A program made the translations under genes and the position numbers. Shown here piece after piece: positions 50,415 to 60,390 of a stretch of DNA of 64,000 nt (the stretch's first letter is position 1; every line of letters starts with the position of its first letter). Origin of the DNA: an uncultured Acidobacteriia bacterium (lineage in GTDB: Bacteria; Acidobacteriota; Terriglobia; Bryobacterales; Bryobacteraceae); assembly GCA_903925975.1 (NCBI GenBank), contig CAIYHG010000181.1, positions 1 to 64,000 on the forward strand, read 5' to 3'. The notes beneath the pieces are model-generated. The model was not told the DNA's origin. It saw only the letters and a program-made list of their open reading frames with translations, and did not search any database.

Positions 50415-52304
50415 GTGCCCGTCGATAACAAGGCGAAGGCCGCGGATCATCTGCGCGGCGCGCTGCCCCTCATACTGGAACTGGTTCGCCCGCGAAGGAA
50501 ACTCCTGGCGCTCGGCTTCCTGTTGATGCTGATCAACCGCTCGTCGGGCCTGGTGCTGCCCGCTTCCACCAAATGGCTGGTGGACAACGTAATCGGCAAG
50601 CGCCAGATCGAGCTGCTGATACCCCTGATACTGGCGGTTCTGGCCGCCACCTGTTTGCAGGGGATTACGTCTTATGCGTTGACCCAACTGCTTTCGAAGG
50701 AAGCGCAGCGCCTCATCTCCGAATTGCGCCGCAAGGTGCAGGAACACGTGGGGCGGCTGCCGGTTGCTTATTACGACTCCAACAAGACGGGGAAGCTGGT
50801 CTCCCGGATCATGAGCGACGTGGAAGGCGTGCGCAATCTGCTCGGTACCGGCTTGGTGGATTTTGCCGGCGGCGTCCTGATGGCGCTGCTCTCTCTCGGC
50901 GTGTTGCTCTGGACCAGTCCCTTGCTTACCGTCCTGGCCGTTACCTTCATAGGGGGTTTCGCCTTTGGGCTGAAGAAATCGCTCGGCCGGATACGGCCGA
51001 ATTTCAGAGAGCGCGGCAAGATCAACGCCGAAGTTGTCGGCCGCCTGAACGAATCCCTGTCGGGCGTTCGCGTGGTGAAGGGGTACCACGCGGAAGCGTC
51101 CGAAGCGCGCGTGTTTTCGGCCGGCGTAGCCAGGCTGCTCGAAAACGTCATCAGCACGCTTTCGATGATTTCCTTTATGACCCTCTCGGCAACGGTGCTG
51201 ATGGGCGTTGTGGGCGCCGCGGTAATGTATGTGGGCGCGCGGGAGATATTTGCCGGCGCGCTGACGTTGGGCGGCTTTATGATGTTCACGGCGTTTCTGG
51301 CGTTTCTTGTAGCCCCGGTGTTCCAGATGGTGGGAATCGGCACGCAACTCGCCGAGGCGCTGGCCGGCCTGGACCGTACGCAGGAGGTCCTGGGGGAGAG
51401 AGCGGAAGACGATAACCCGCGCCGCACGGTATCGATGGGCCCTATCCACGGCTCCGTGGCCTTCGACCGGGTCGGGTTTGAGTACGAGGCCGATATGCCG
51501 GTGCTGCGGGATGTCAACTTTGAATCGCAGCCGGGGACGGTGACGGCCCTGGTTGGACCTTCCGGGTCGGGCAAGTCCACGATCATCAGCCTGATTGCGG
51601 CCTTCCACGAACCTCTTTCCGGGGTGGTTTCGGTGGATGGCATCGATCTTTCGACGGTGCGGCTGGACTCCTACCGGACGCAGATCGGCGTAGTGTTGCA
51701 GGAAACTTTTCTCTTCGATGGAAACATTCGCGACAACGTCGCCTTCGCGCGGCAGGGAGCGTCTGAAGAAGACATCCTGGAGGCCTGCCGCATCGCGCGG
51801 GTGGACGAATTCGCGGAGCGCCTCGAAAAGAAATACGAAACGGTGATCGGCGAGCGCGGAGTGAAGCTTTCCGGCGGCCAACGCCAGCGCGTCTCGATTG
51901 CCCGCGCGATTGTCGCCAATCCACGCATCCTCATTCTGGACGAAGCTACCTCCAGCCTCGACTCCGAATCCGAAGCGGCCATCCAGGAGGGCCTGGCGTA
52001 TCTGATGAAAGGCCGGACCACCTTCGTCATCGCCCACCGCCTTTCCACTATCCGGCGCGCCGACCAGATTCTGGTTGTGGAAGACGGCCGCATCGTGGAG
52101 CGCGGCTCCCACGAGTCGCTCTATGCCCTGCAAGGCCGCTACTACGACCTCTACACGCGCCAGCACGGAATGGACGCTAACCTTTTTCTGGCTCCCGGGG
52201 AAGGTGAGCCTGAAATTGCGGCGTCCGATGAGCCCGCGGTGGGTTCCGCGGCTCAGCCGGGCGCCTCGGCAGCCGCGCTGTTCCGGAGAGGCATCGACGG
52301 ATAG
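50415..52304 (+). CDS. ABC transporter ATP-binding protein/permease (exporter type)
   Basis: TM domain; Walker A GPSGSGKST, signature KLSGGQRQRVSIARAI, Walker B ILILDEATSSLD. Confidence 0.95.
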   Translation: MPVDNKAKAADHLRGALPLILELVRPRRKLLALGFLLMLINRSSGLVLPASTKWLVDNVIGKRQIELLIPLILAVLAATCLQGITSYALTQLLSKEAQRLISELRRKVQEHVGRLPVAYYDSNKTGKLVSRIMSDVEGVRNLLGTGLVDFAGGVLMALLSLGVLLWTSPLLTVLAVTFIGGFAFGLKKSLGRIRPNFRERGKINAEVVGRLNESLSGVRVVKGYHAEASEARVFSAGVARLLENVISTLSMISFMTLSATVLMGVVGAAVMYVGAREIFAGALTLGGFMMFTAFLAFLVAPVFQMVGIGTQLAEALAGLDRTQEVLGERAEDDNPRRTVSMGPIHGSVAFDRVGFEYEADMPVLRDVNFESQPGTVTALVGPSGSGKSTIISLIAAFHEPLSGVVSVDGIDLSTVRLDSYRTQIGVVLQETFLFDGNIRDNVAFARQGASEEDILEACRIARVDEFAERLEKKYETVIGERGVKLSGGQRQRVSIARAIVANPRILILDEATSSLDSESEAAIQEGLAYLMKGRTTFVIAHRLSTIRRADQILVVEDGRIVERGSHESLYALQGRYYDLYTRQHGMDANLFLAPGEGEPEIAASDEPAVGSAAQPGASAAALFRRGIDG

Positions 52305-52347
52305 GGCGCGCGATACGCCCTACCGTACGGTGTTAGGATCAAGCTGA

Positions 52348-52728
52348 ATGCCGCTCGGCGAACTTACCAAGCAACTCGCGCAGCAGGCGCTGCTTTCGGC
52401 TACCAGCGCTCCCGCCAAGGAACCTGCTCCGGCGCCTCAGCCGGATAATGCGGGCGCCGCAATCCTGGGGCAGGTCGCGGGCATGCAAAAGGCGCTCAAG
52501 GAAGACGAGGAACTGGTGATCTTCTTCCAGCACGGAGCTACCCGGCTGCGGGTTTTGGAAATCTATTTCCCTACCTGGCGCGTGGCGGTACTGGGCGGGG
52601 CGGACCAGGAACGCGCGATGGCGCGCGTGATCTCGCCGGTAGATTCGCTGCAACTGCTGGTTCGCGTAGTGAAGGCGCAGCCGGGGGCCAAGCCCGTCAG
52701 AATTAAGCTGGTCGCGCCCAAGACGTGA
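52348..52728 (+). CDS. hypothetical protein
   Basis: 126-aa ORF, compact C-terminal beta-rich region; family not recognised. Confidence 0.55.
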   Translation: MPLGELTKQLAQQALLSATSAPAKEPAPAPQPDNAGAAILGQVAGMQKALKEDEELVIFFQHGATRLRVLEIYFPTWRVAVLGGADQERAMARVISPVDSLQLLVRVVKAQPGAKPVRIKLVAPKT

Positions 52729-52827
52729 AACGTCCGATAAGTCTTAAGTAGCGCGCCCGCGCACGCGCCGCGCTTGGAATTGAAACACGTGAAATGTTAT
52801 GGTCTTGAATACGGAGGGCGCTAGGGA

Positions 52828-53493
52828 ATGACGAACGGTCCCATACGGGAAGACGCGCTCGCCTATCTGCCATGTTCTACCATTGCGAGTTTTCGCAAAG
52901 GGCAGGTTATCTACGACCACAATCAGCCTTCCGGACTGATCTATCTCATCATTGACGGCAAAGTAAAGATCACGCGTATTGGCGACACGGGGCATCGCGT
53001 CGTGGTGGACATTTATCAACCCGACGAGTTTTTTGGGGAAGCCGCCTTTCTGAATATCGGCCAGCGCAATGAGCAGGCCAGCGCCCTCGAAGACACAAAG
53101 GTGATGACCTGGGCGGCCTCTGAGATCGAGCAACTGGTGATGAAGCAGCCCCGCCTGGGAGTGGCCCTGCTGCAAATGGCGGTGCAGCGGACCGTGGATT
53201 CGCTTCACCGGATTGAGAGCTTCTCGGTGGACAACATCGCCCGCCGGCTGGCGCGGTCGCTCTTGCGGTTTTCCGAGCGGTTCGGCGTTCTCGAAGAAGA
53301 CGGCTTCGTGCGGATGCTGCCGTTCACCCACGAGACTCTGGCGCAATACGTGGGCACATCTCGCGAGATCGTGACGCACTGGATGGCCCGCTTCCAGCGC
53401 GAAGGCCACCTGAAATACTCCCGCAGCGGAATCCTTCTGCAGGCCTCCAGCCTCCGGAAGTGGCTGGACAACGCCAAAGCCGACGTTGTGTGA
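52828..53493 (+). CDS. Crp/Fnr family transcriptional regulator
   Basis: cNMP-binding-like GLIYLIIDGKVKITRIGDTGHRVVVDIYQPDEFFGEAAFL; HTH FTHETLAQYVGTSREIVTHWMARFQREGHLKYS. Confidence 0.92.
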   Translation: MTNGPIREDALAYLPCSTIASFRKGQVIYDHNQPSGLIYLIIDGKVKITRIGDTGHRVVVDIYQPDEFFGEAAFLNIGQRNEQASALEDTKVMTWAASEIEQLVMKQPRLGVALLQMAVQRTVDSLHRIESFSVDNIARRLARSLLRFSERFGVLEEDGFVRMLPFTHETLAQYVGTSREIVTHWMARFQREGHLKYSRSGILLQASSLRKWLDNAKADVV

Positions 53494-53608
53494 GCGTTTT
53501 CCGCGGGGCGGCAGCTTTTTCGGCAACGCGCTTCCCCCCTTCCGATGGACTGGGCGAGACTCCTCCCGGCGGAGCGGTTAGCGCCAAATGCTAAAATCGA
53601 GTCAGCGA

Positions 53609-54430
53609 ATGCACACAACCCCACAGCAGTTGAGCGCCATAGCCAGAAGAGTGCGAAGGCAGATCGTCGAGATGATCGGCGCGGCCAAGTCCGGGCATCC
53701 GGGCGGCTCGCTTTCCGCGGTGGAAATCATCGTCGAATTGTTTTACGACGCGATGCGCATCGATCCGAAGAACCCCGCTTGGGCGGATCGCGACCGCTTC
53801 ATTCTCTCCAAGGGCCACGCAGCGCCGGCGCTCTATGCCGTGATGGCCGACCTGGGCTACCCAGACGCCCCGCCCGACCAGTTGAATACGCTCCGGAAGT
53901 TCGGTTCCGTGTATCAGGGTCACCCGGACGTTCGGTTCATGCCCAGCATCGACGCCTCCACGGGGTCGCTTGGCGAAGGGCTTTCGATAGGCCTCGGGAT
54001 GGCGTTAGTGGCCCGGCTCGACGCGCGCCCCTGGCGCACGTATGTGATGCTCGGCGATGGCGAAATCCAGGAAGGCCAGATATGGGAGGCCGCCATGGCC
54101 GCCTCGTTCCACAAGGTGGACAACCTGGTGGCTATCGTGGATTACAACGGCATCCAATTGGACGGATTCGTTAAGGACATCATGGAAATCGCGCCCGTGG
54201 CCGAAAAGTGGCGCGCGTTCGGATGGCATACCATCGAGATCGACGGCCACGACTGGGCCGCGATCCACGATGCGCTCCACGAAGCCGAAAACACAAAGGG
54301 CCGCCCGACGTGCATTGTGGCCCATACGATCAAGGGGAAAGGCGTCTCCTTTATGGAGAACAATCCCAAGTTTCACGGCATGGCGCCGACGCCCGCCGAA
54401 ATGGAATTGGCCCTGAAGGAGCTGCAATAA
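53609..54430 (+). CDS. transketolase, N-terminal subunit
   Basis: SGHPGGSLSAVEIIVELFY, SKGHAAPALYAVMADLG, GDGEIQEGQIWEAAMAASFHKVDNLVAIVDYNGIQLDG. Confidence 0.95.
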   Translation: MHTTPQQLSAIARRVRRQIVEMIGAAKSGHPGGSLSAVEIIVELFYDAMRIDPKNPAWADRDRFILSKGHAAPALYAVMADLGYPDAPPDQLNTLRKFGSVYQGHPDVRFMPSIDASTGSLGEGLSIGLGMALVARLDARPWRTYVMLGDGEIQEGQIWEAAMAASFHKVDNLVAIVDYNGIQLDGFVKDIMEIAPVAEKWRAFGWHTIEIDGHDWAAIHDALHEAENTKGRPTCIVAHTIKGKGVSFMENNPKFHGMAPTPAEMELALKELQ

Positions 54431-55392
54431 TGCCCGCCCGCCCTAAGTTTGAACTCAAACCCGGCCCGGCCACCCGTGAAGCCTTCGGCCATGCGCTTGT
54501 GGAACTCGGGCGCGAAAACAAAGATATCGTGGTGTGCGACGCGGACCTTTCCAAGTCCACCATGACCGCGTTTTTCGCTAACGAGTTTCCCGACCGCTTC
54601 TTCTCATTCGGCATCGCCGAATCCAACATGGCAGCCGCCGCCGGGGGCATGGCCTACGCGGGAAAAATCCCGTTCATTGCGAGCTTTTCGGCGTTCCTTG
54701 TCAATAAGAGCTTCGAGCAACTCCGCGTCTGCGTCGCCTATCCGAAGCTGAACGTCAAGGTAGTGGGGACGCACAGCGGCATCTCCATCGGCGAAGACGG
54801 TCCCTCGCAGATGAGCGTCGAGGAGACCAGCCTGGCCTGCTCGCTGCCGGGATTCGTGGTTCTCTGCCCGGCAGACGACGTTTCGGCGCGGGCGCTCGTA
54901 CGCGCCGCAACAATTCACGTGGGCCCCGTGTTCATCCGGACCGGCCGCCCGAAAGCCCCGGGGATCTATCCGGAAGGAACCCAGTTCGAGATTGGCAAGG
55001 CGGTGGAAGTGGTGGCGGGCTCCGATCTGACGATCATTACCAACGGGCTCCTCGTGGCCGAGGCAATCCGCGCCGCCGAGGCGCTGGAGGCCGAAGGCGT
55101 TTCGGCCCGCGTGGTGGATATGCACACGGTGAGGCCGCTCGACAGGGAAGCGATCCGGCGCGCGACACGGACCGGCGCGATCGTTGTGGCGGAAGAGCAC
55201 CTGGTGGATTCCGGCATGGGCGTGCGCATTGCGCAGGCGGTGGCGGAAATCGAGCCCTGCATTATGGAGTTTGTGGGCATCCACGACCGGTATGCCGAAT
55301 CCGGCCAGCCGTTCGAGTTGCTGGACAAATATGGCCTGGTGGCGCGCGACATCGCCGCCACCGCCCGCAAAGCCCTCGCGCGGAAGCGGTGA
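54430..55392 (+). CDS. transketolase, C-terminal subunit
   Basis: TREAFGHALVELGRENKDIVVCDADLSKSTMT, ESNMAAAAGGMAYAGKIPFIASFSAFL; ATG overlaps the upstream stop. Confidence 0.95.
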   Translation: MPARPKFELKPGPATREAFGHALVELGRENKDIVVCDADLSKSTMTAFFANEFPDRFFSFGIAESNMAAAAGGMAYAGKIPFIASFSAFLVNKSFEQLRVCVAYPKLNVKVVGTHSGISIGEDGPSQMSVEETSLACSLPGFVVLCPADDVSARALVRAATIHVGPVFIRTGRPKAPGIYPEGTQFEIGKAVEVVAGSDLTIITNGLLVAEAIRAAEALEAEGVSARVVDMHTVRPLDREAIRRATRTGAIVVAEEHLVDSGMGVRIAQAVAEIEPCIMEFVGIHDRYAESGQPFELLDKYGLVARDIAATARKALARKR

Positions 55393-55395
55393 ACC

Positions 55396-56379
55396 GTGCC
55401 AGGTTCAGGCTGCCTCTCCGAAGCGTTCCTGGAGCAGAGTGCGTGCTGTAGCTGGGTCTTCAACTCAGAGGGGCGGTTCCAGCGAATCTACGGCGAGTCT
55501 TGCTCGCTTTTCGGCAAGACGCCCCCGGAGTTGACTGGCCAGAGCATCGAGGAGGCCCTGGAGGGGGAACAGGCAATTCTTTGGAGCGACCGCTTCCGTC
55601 GCGCTCTCTCGGGCGAAGCCCTGCTGCTTCGCGAACGCCGCGAAGAGCGCAGCATGATACTCAACCTCTTTCCGTTCACATTCGGCGGCGAGCGGTATGT
55701 GGGCGGGTCGGCCCGTGAAATCACGCTGTGGAACGCCGCCGAACAGGAATTCGCTAATACGGTTCTGAGTTCGCTGAAGGCGCAGGAGTTCGAACGCCGC
55801 ATGGTGGCGCGCTTCCTGCACGATAAGGTCGGCCAGAATCTGACCGCGCTGGGGCTGCAACTGGACATTGTACGCATGGACCTTCAGCCGGATGCCTCCG
55901 CGCGCCTGGCCGATATTCAAGCCGTCCTCGAAGAGATGATGCAGGACGTGCGCGAGTATAGCTACGAGCTGAATCCTTCGATGGTGGAGCGCGCCGGGTT
56001 GCGGCCGGCTTTGGACCGGCTTGCGACCCGCATCCGCGGACGTTTTGCCGGTTCTTTGCGGGTGAATGCCGATCCGTCACTCAAGGTGGACCCGCAGTTC
56101 GCGTCGGCGCTCTACAATATCGCGCAGGAGGCCGTGGAGAACGCGGTGAAACATTCCGGTTGCTCCACCATCGAAATCGCGGTAAAGTCCACAAGAACAG
56201 GGCCGGTGCTGGAAGTTAGGGACAACGGACGGGGGTTCGATCCAGCGGAGGTAGGGGCGCACCGGGGGTTGGGATTGCTGAGCATGGACCACTACGCGGC
56301 TCAGGCCGGCCTCGATCTATCCATCCGCAGCAGCCGCGGGGCGGGCGCCACCGTACGGGCCGCCCCGCCCGAAGAGTGA
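55396..56379 (+). CDS. sensor histidine kinase (PAS-like + HisKA_3/HATPase_c)
   Basis: FLHDKVGQNLTALGLQLDIVRMD (H-box), NIAQEAVENAVKHSGCS, LEVRDNGRGFDPAEVGAHRGLGLLSM. Confidence 0.9.
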   Translation: MPGSGCLSEAFLEQSACCSWVFNSEGRFQRIYGESCSLFGKTPPELTGQSIEEALEGEQAILWSDRFRRALSGEALLLRERREERSMILNLFPFTFGGERYVGGSAREITLWNAAEQEFANTVLSSLKAQEFERRMVARFLHDKVGQNLTALGLQLDIVRMDLQPDASARLADIQAVLEEMMQDVREYSYELNPSMVERAGLRPALDRLATRIRGRFAGSLRVNADPSLKVDPQFASALYNIAQEAVENAVKHSGCSTIEIAVKSTRTGPVLEVRDNGRGFDPAEVGAHRGLGLLSMDHYAAQAGLDLSIRSSRGAGATVRAAPPEE

Positions 56380-56384
56380 CCGTT

Positions 56385-57062
56385 ATGGCATTCAAAATCA
56401 TCCTCGTAGACGACCACAAGCTGGTGCGCGATGGAATCCGGAATATCTTGGAGCGGGGGGCGGAGTTTCACGTAGTAGGTGAAGCGGAGAACGGAGCCGA
56501 TGCCGTCACGCTCTGCCGGAGAGCCGAGCCGGACCTCGTCCTGATGGATATCGGCCTGCCCGGAATGAACGGCATCGAAGCCACAACGGAACTGCTGCGG
56601 CACTGTCCCAACACCAGCGTAGTGATCCTTTCCATGTACGACGACGAGAACTCGGTGGTGAGCGCGATCCGTTCCGGCGCGCGGGCGTTCGTTTTGAAGA
56701 AGGCCTCGTCAACCGAGTTGCTGGACGCCCTGCGGACCGTGGCCCGCGGCGGGTCTTACCTGAGTTCGCAAGTCTCCGACCGGCTGCTTGCGCGAATCCA
56801 GCGCGGCGACCTCGAAACCCGCGTGCAAAGCCCGCTTGAGGCCCTGTCGCCCCGCGAGTTGCAGGTGCTGCGGCTGGTGGCCGAAGGGAAGACAAGTAAA
56901 GACATCGCGGCGCTGCTCGATCTCGGCCTGCAAACCGTGCGCAGCTACCGCAAGACCATGATGAAGAAACTCGGCGTCAACAACGTGGCCGGCCTGACCC
57001 AACTCGCGCTGGCCGCCGGCTTGACGCACTGGAACAAGCCCGATGCAGACTCCCTGGGGTGA
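56385..57062 (+). CDS. NarL/LuxR-type response regulator
   Basis: KIILVDDHKLVRDGIRNIL, LVLMDIGLPGMNGIEAT, LSPRELQVLRLVAEGKTSKDIAALLDLGLQTVRSYRKTMMKKLGV. Confidence 0.95.
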   Translation: MAFKIILVDDHKLVRDGIRNILERGAEFHVVGEAENGADAVTLCRRAEPDLVLMDIGLPGMNGIEATTELLRHCPNTSVVILSMYDDENSVVSAIRSGARAFVLKKASSTELLDALRTVARGGSYLSSQVSDRLLARIQRGDLETRVQSPLEALSPRELQVLRLVAEGKTSKDIAALLDLGLQTVRSYRKTMMKKLGVNNVAGLTQLALAAGLTHWNKPDADSLG

Positions 57063-57945
57063 ACTCGCCGTCTCGGACGCGCACGTACACCTGTTCTCGA
57101 GACGATTTCTGGAATCGCTGGCGGTTTTGAGCGGGAAGACGGCCGCCGAAGCCGCGGCTGTATTGGGCTGGGACGAGCCGCCCGAGGATGCCGCGGAACT
57201 GGCGCGGGCGTGGGTCCGCGAACTGGATGCGCACGGCGTCGCGCGTTCCGCGCTGATCTCGAGCGCTCCGGGCGATGAGGGTTCGGCCAACGCCGCGGTG
57301 GCCGCGGCGCCTGGCCGCTTCGTGGGGTTGTTCCTGTTCGACCCCACCCGCGCCAACGCCCGCGAGCGCGTGCGCGCCGCGTTCGAAAGCGGGCTGCGCG
57401 CGGCGTGCCTGTTTCCGGCGATGCATCATTACTCCGTCGACGATGCGCGCGTGAAGCCGGTTTTCGAGGAAGCCGCCAAACGGCCGGGCCGGGCGGTGTT
57501 CGTGCATTGCGGCGTCCTGACGGTGGGGGCGCGCAAGAAACTGGGCCTGCACTCCCTGTTCGACATGCGGTATTCCAACCCGATCGACCTGCATGCCGTG
57601 GCGCTGCGTCACCCCGGGTTGCCGTTGATCATCCCGCATTTCGGCGCGGGCTACTTCAGGGAGGCCCTGATGGTGGCCGACCTGTGCCCGAATGTCTACC
57701 TGGATACATCCAGCAGCAACAGTTGGATGCGCTACGAGGGCCTCGACCTGACGACCGTATTTCGCCGCGCTCTGGACGTGGCGGGGGCCGGGCGGCTGCT
57801 GTTCGGCTCGGATTCCTCGTTCTTTCCGCGTGGCTGGAATCGCGCCGTTTTCGAAGCGCAATCGAAAGCGCTGCTCGATCTCGGCGTCAGCCAGGCCGAC
57901 GCCCGAATGATCTTCGGCGAAAACTTTCAGCGGATCTTCGGCTAA
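57043..57945 (+). CDS. amidohydrolase family protein
   Basis: VSDAHVHLFSRRF, PLIIPHFGAGYFREALM, GRLLFGSDSSFFPRGW. Confidence 0.88.
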   Translation: MQTPWGELAVSDAHVHLFSRRFLESLAVLSGKTAAEAAAVLGWDEPPEDAAELARAWVRELDAHGVARSALISSAPGDEGSANAAVAAAPGRFVGLFLFDPTRANARERVRAAFESGLRAACLFPAMHHYSVDDARVKPVFEEAAKRPGRAVFVHCGVLTVGARKKLGLHSLFDMRYSNPIDLHAVALRHPGLPLIIPHFGAGYFREALMVADLCPNVYLDTSSSNSWMRYEGLDLTTVFRRALDVAGAGRLLFGSDSSFFPRGWNRAVFEAQSKALLDLGVSQADARMIFGENFQRIFG

Positions 57946-57948
57946 CGC

Positions 57949-58866
57949 CTATTGGCGCAGCTTCTGGCGCGCCAGCGGGCGCGCGTAGGCTACTGGCGGG
58001 TTGTGCTCGGTGAACGCGTACGCCCGGCGGTAAGAATCCATCGCCTGCGGGCTCCGGCCCAGCTTTTCGTATGTCTGTGCAGTTAGCGCGGCTATGAACG
58101 CGTCGTTCTGATCGGCCTTCAGTAACTGCTCCAGCGCCGTCTCATAATCACCCGCATAGAAGGCGATGTAGCCGAGGAGGTAGGGCAGAAACTGCTCCTG
58201 CCGCGGATTGGTTCCCTTCGCCAGGATGGCCTCCGCGGATTTTGCATGGGCCTGCGCCTCTGCCTTGTCGCCGCGGCGCGCGGCAATGCGCGCCTGGGCG
58301 TGCTGCCAGCGGAATTCCCACAGATCCTTGCGGTCGGGCTTGATGTCCGGCTCGCGAAGGCCGGCTTCGTAACCCGTCTTGTACCAGCGGAGCGCGGCGT
58401 CGGAATCGCCCGATTCCAGGCACAGGCCGGCTAGTTCGGCAGCGGCTTCGCCGGCATTGTAGAAGTCTTTGGCCGCCAGCCCCGCTTCATACGCCTGCTT
58501 GCCGTAGGGTTCGGCGCCCCTGCAATCGCGCTCAAAGCCGTAAGAGATGGCCATGTTGCGCAGGGCGTGAACTCTATCGGCGCCGGACGATGTTGCGATG
58601 GCGTGCGCGAAATATTTGCGGGCGGTTGTGTAGTCGCCCGCCAGGTCGAACTCCACGCCCGCGCCCAGGTTGGCCTGAAACGAATCCGGCGTAATCTGGA
58701 GGGCGTTGCGATACATCTTGAGCGCGGCCTCGCGATTGCCCTGGCGTGCGAGTTCCTGGGCCTGAACGATGAAGTCCCCGGGGTCATCGCTGCCGATGCC
58801 CTGCGCACTGCCCGGCGAGGAGGCGGCCAGCGCCCAAAGAGCCACGGTCCATAGTCCTGAGCGCAT
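57949..58866 (-). CDS. exported TPR-repeat protein
   Basis: Signal peptide MRSGLWTVALWALAASSPGSAQ; TPR units such as QGNREAALKMYRNALQITPDSFQANLGAGVEFDLAGDYTTARKYFAHAI. Confidence 0.8.
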   Translation of the reverse strand: MRSGLWTVALWALAASSPGSAQGIGSDDPGDFIVQAQELARQGNREAALKMYRNALQITPDSFQANLGAGVEFDLAGDYTTARKYFAHAIATSSGADRVHALRNMAISYGFERDCRGAEPYGKQAYEAGLAAKDFYNAGEAAAELAGLCLESGDSDAALRWYKTGYEAGLREPDIKPDRKDLWEFRWQHAQARIAARRGDKAEAQAHAKSAEAILAKGTNPRQEQFLPYLLGYIAFYAGDYETALEQLLKADQNDAFIAALTAQTYEKLGRSPQAMDSYRRAYAFTEHNPPVAYARPLARQKLRQ

Positions 58867-58962
58867 GCCCAGAATTATCCCACGGAGGGCGCAACGGCAG
58901 CCGCCGCGCACCGCGGAAGCGTATTCGGTTGTTCCCTTAGGCACGCCAGAGCAATGCCCCGG

Positions 58963-60390
58963 CTAGACGGGGCATGCGATTTCGCGGCCGCGCTCGATGG
59001 CGGCGAAGTCGATATTGAGCCAGCGCTGGCTCTTGACTTTGCCGCGCAGCGCGCTCGCGACGTACTTCTCTTCGATGAGGTCTTCCGCTTCGAGGAGCGC
59101 GCCCAACATCACGATGTTGGTTGCCTTCGAACTGCCCAGGCTATCGGCCAGCGCCGTGAAGTGGGCCGTGATGAAGCGCACGTCGGGGCGGCGGCAATCT
59201 TCCGGGGGCTCGGTTTCGCCGTTGTAAATCACCATCCCGCCGGGTTCTACCGAGGGTAGAAACTTCCGGAGCGACGGCTCGTTCATGGCGATCAGCACGC
59301 TGGGGTTCGAAACCAGCGGCGAATCCACCGGGTCGCTGCAAATGCGGACGTGGCAGTTGGAAGTGCCCGAGCGCATTTCCGGCCCGTAGGAGGGGAGCCA
59401 CGAAACGTTATAACCCGCTTCAAGGCCAGCCTCCGCCAGCACCTCTCCCAGCATCAGGACGCCTTGGCCGCCGAAGCCGGCAATCCGCAGCCGCAGGTCG
59501 AGCGGCTTGGAGGGAGTGGCCACGGGCTCTTCCGGCGTATCGTCGGTCAATTCGAGAATGCGCGGCAGTTCCGCGATGGGCGGCGCGGGCTTGGGGGCCG
59601 GCCGCGACAGCGCGTCCTTCGTGCGGTCGCGCAGATTGCCGATAGGGAACGTCTTCGCCATGTCCTCGCGGATGAAGCGCTGCGCATCCACGGGGTCGAG
59701 TTTCCAGATCGTGGGGCAGGGCGAGAGCACTTCGAGGAACGAGAAGCCCTGGCGCTTTACCTGGATGTCCAAGGCGCGGCGAAAGGCCTTGCCGGCCTGC
59801 ATGATCTGCTTGTTATCGCCCAGGCCGACGCGTTCGATGAATACCGGCGCATCGAGCGCGTTCAGAATCTCGGACATGCGCACCGGAGGGCCGTCGGTCC
59901 ATTCGTTGCGTCCGAACGGCGTGGTCGTGCTCTTCTTCCCGAGCGGGGTGGTGGGGGCCATCTGGCCGCCGGTCATCCCGTAGATCCCGTTGTTCACGAA
60001 GACCACCATCATCGATTCGCCGCGGTTGGCGGCGTGAAGTATCTCCGCTGTGCCAATGGCCGCCAAGTCGCCATCGCCCTGGTAGGAAATTACGATGCTT
60101 TCGGGAAGGCTGCGCGACAAACCGGTTCCCACCGCAGGCGCGCGTCCGTGCGAAACCTGCACGTTGCCGACGTCGAAATAGTAATACAGGAAAACCGAGC
60201 AGCCCACCGGGCTGACCATGATCGTGCGGTCGCGAATGCCCGCTTCATCGATCGCCCGCGCCAGCAGCTTCAACGCGATTCCGTGGCCGCATCCCGGGCA
60301 GTAGTGGGTCTGGTGCTTCAGCTCCGGCTTGCGCTCGTAAATTTCGTAGAGGCACTCGGCTTTCTCGTGGGTGACTGTGTAGCTAGCCAT
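58963..60390 (-). CDS. 2-oxoacid:ferredoxin oxidoreductase, fused beta (TPP) and gamma subunits
   Basis: N-terminal [46 protein letters not shown]-terminal [50 protein letters not shown]. Confidence 0.92.
   Translation of the reverse strand: MASYTVTHEKAECLYEIYERKPELKHQTHYCPGCGHGIALKLLARAIDEAGIRDRTIMVSPVGCSVFLYYYFDVGNVQVSHGRAPAVGTGLSRSLPESIVISYQGDGDLAAIGTAEILHAANRGESMMVVFVNNGIYGMTGGQMAPTTPLGKKSTTTPFGRNEWTDGPPVRMSEILNALDAPVFIERVGLGDNKQIMQAGKAFRRALDIQVKRQGFSFLEVLSPCPTIWKLDPVDAQRFIREDMAKTFPIGNLRDRTKDALSRPAPKPAPPIAELPRILELTDDTPEEPVATPSKPLDLRLRIAGFGGQGVLMLGEVLAEAGLEAGYNVSWLPSYGPEMRSGTSNCHVRICSDPVDSPLVSNPSVLIAMNEPSLRKFLPSVEPGGMVIYNGETEPPEDCRRPDVRFITAHFTALADSLGSSKATNIVMLGALLEAEDLIEEKYVASALRGKVKSQRWLNIDFAAIERGREIACPV

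Noticed and set aside
50412-52166. Long minus-strand ORF of 584 aa opposite the ABC transporter
   Set aside because: Mirror ORF of a GC-rich gene: Arg/His/Gln-rich, no motifs, while the plus strand has full ABC transporter motifs.
52302-52322. TAGGGCG-N7-CGCCCTA stem after the ABC transporter
   Set aside because: No T-tract and short stem; could be chance or another small palindrome, so not called a terminator.
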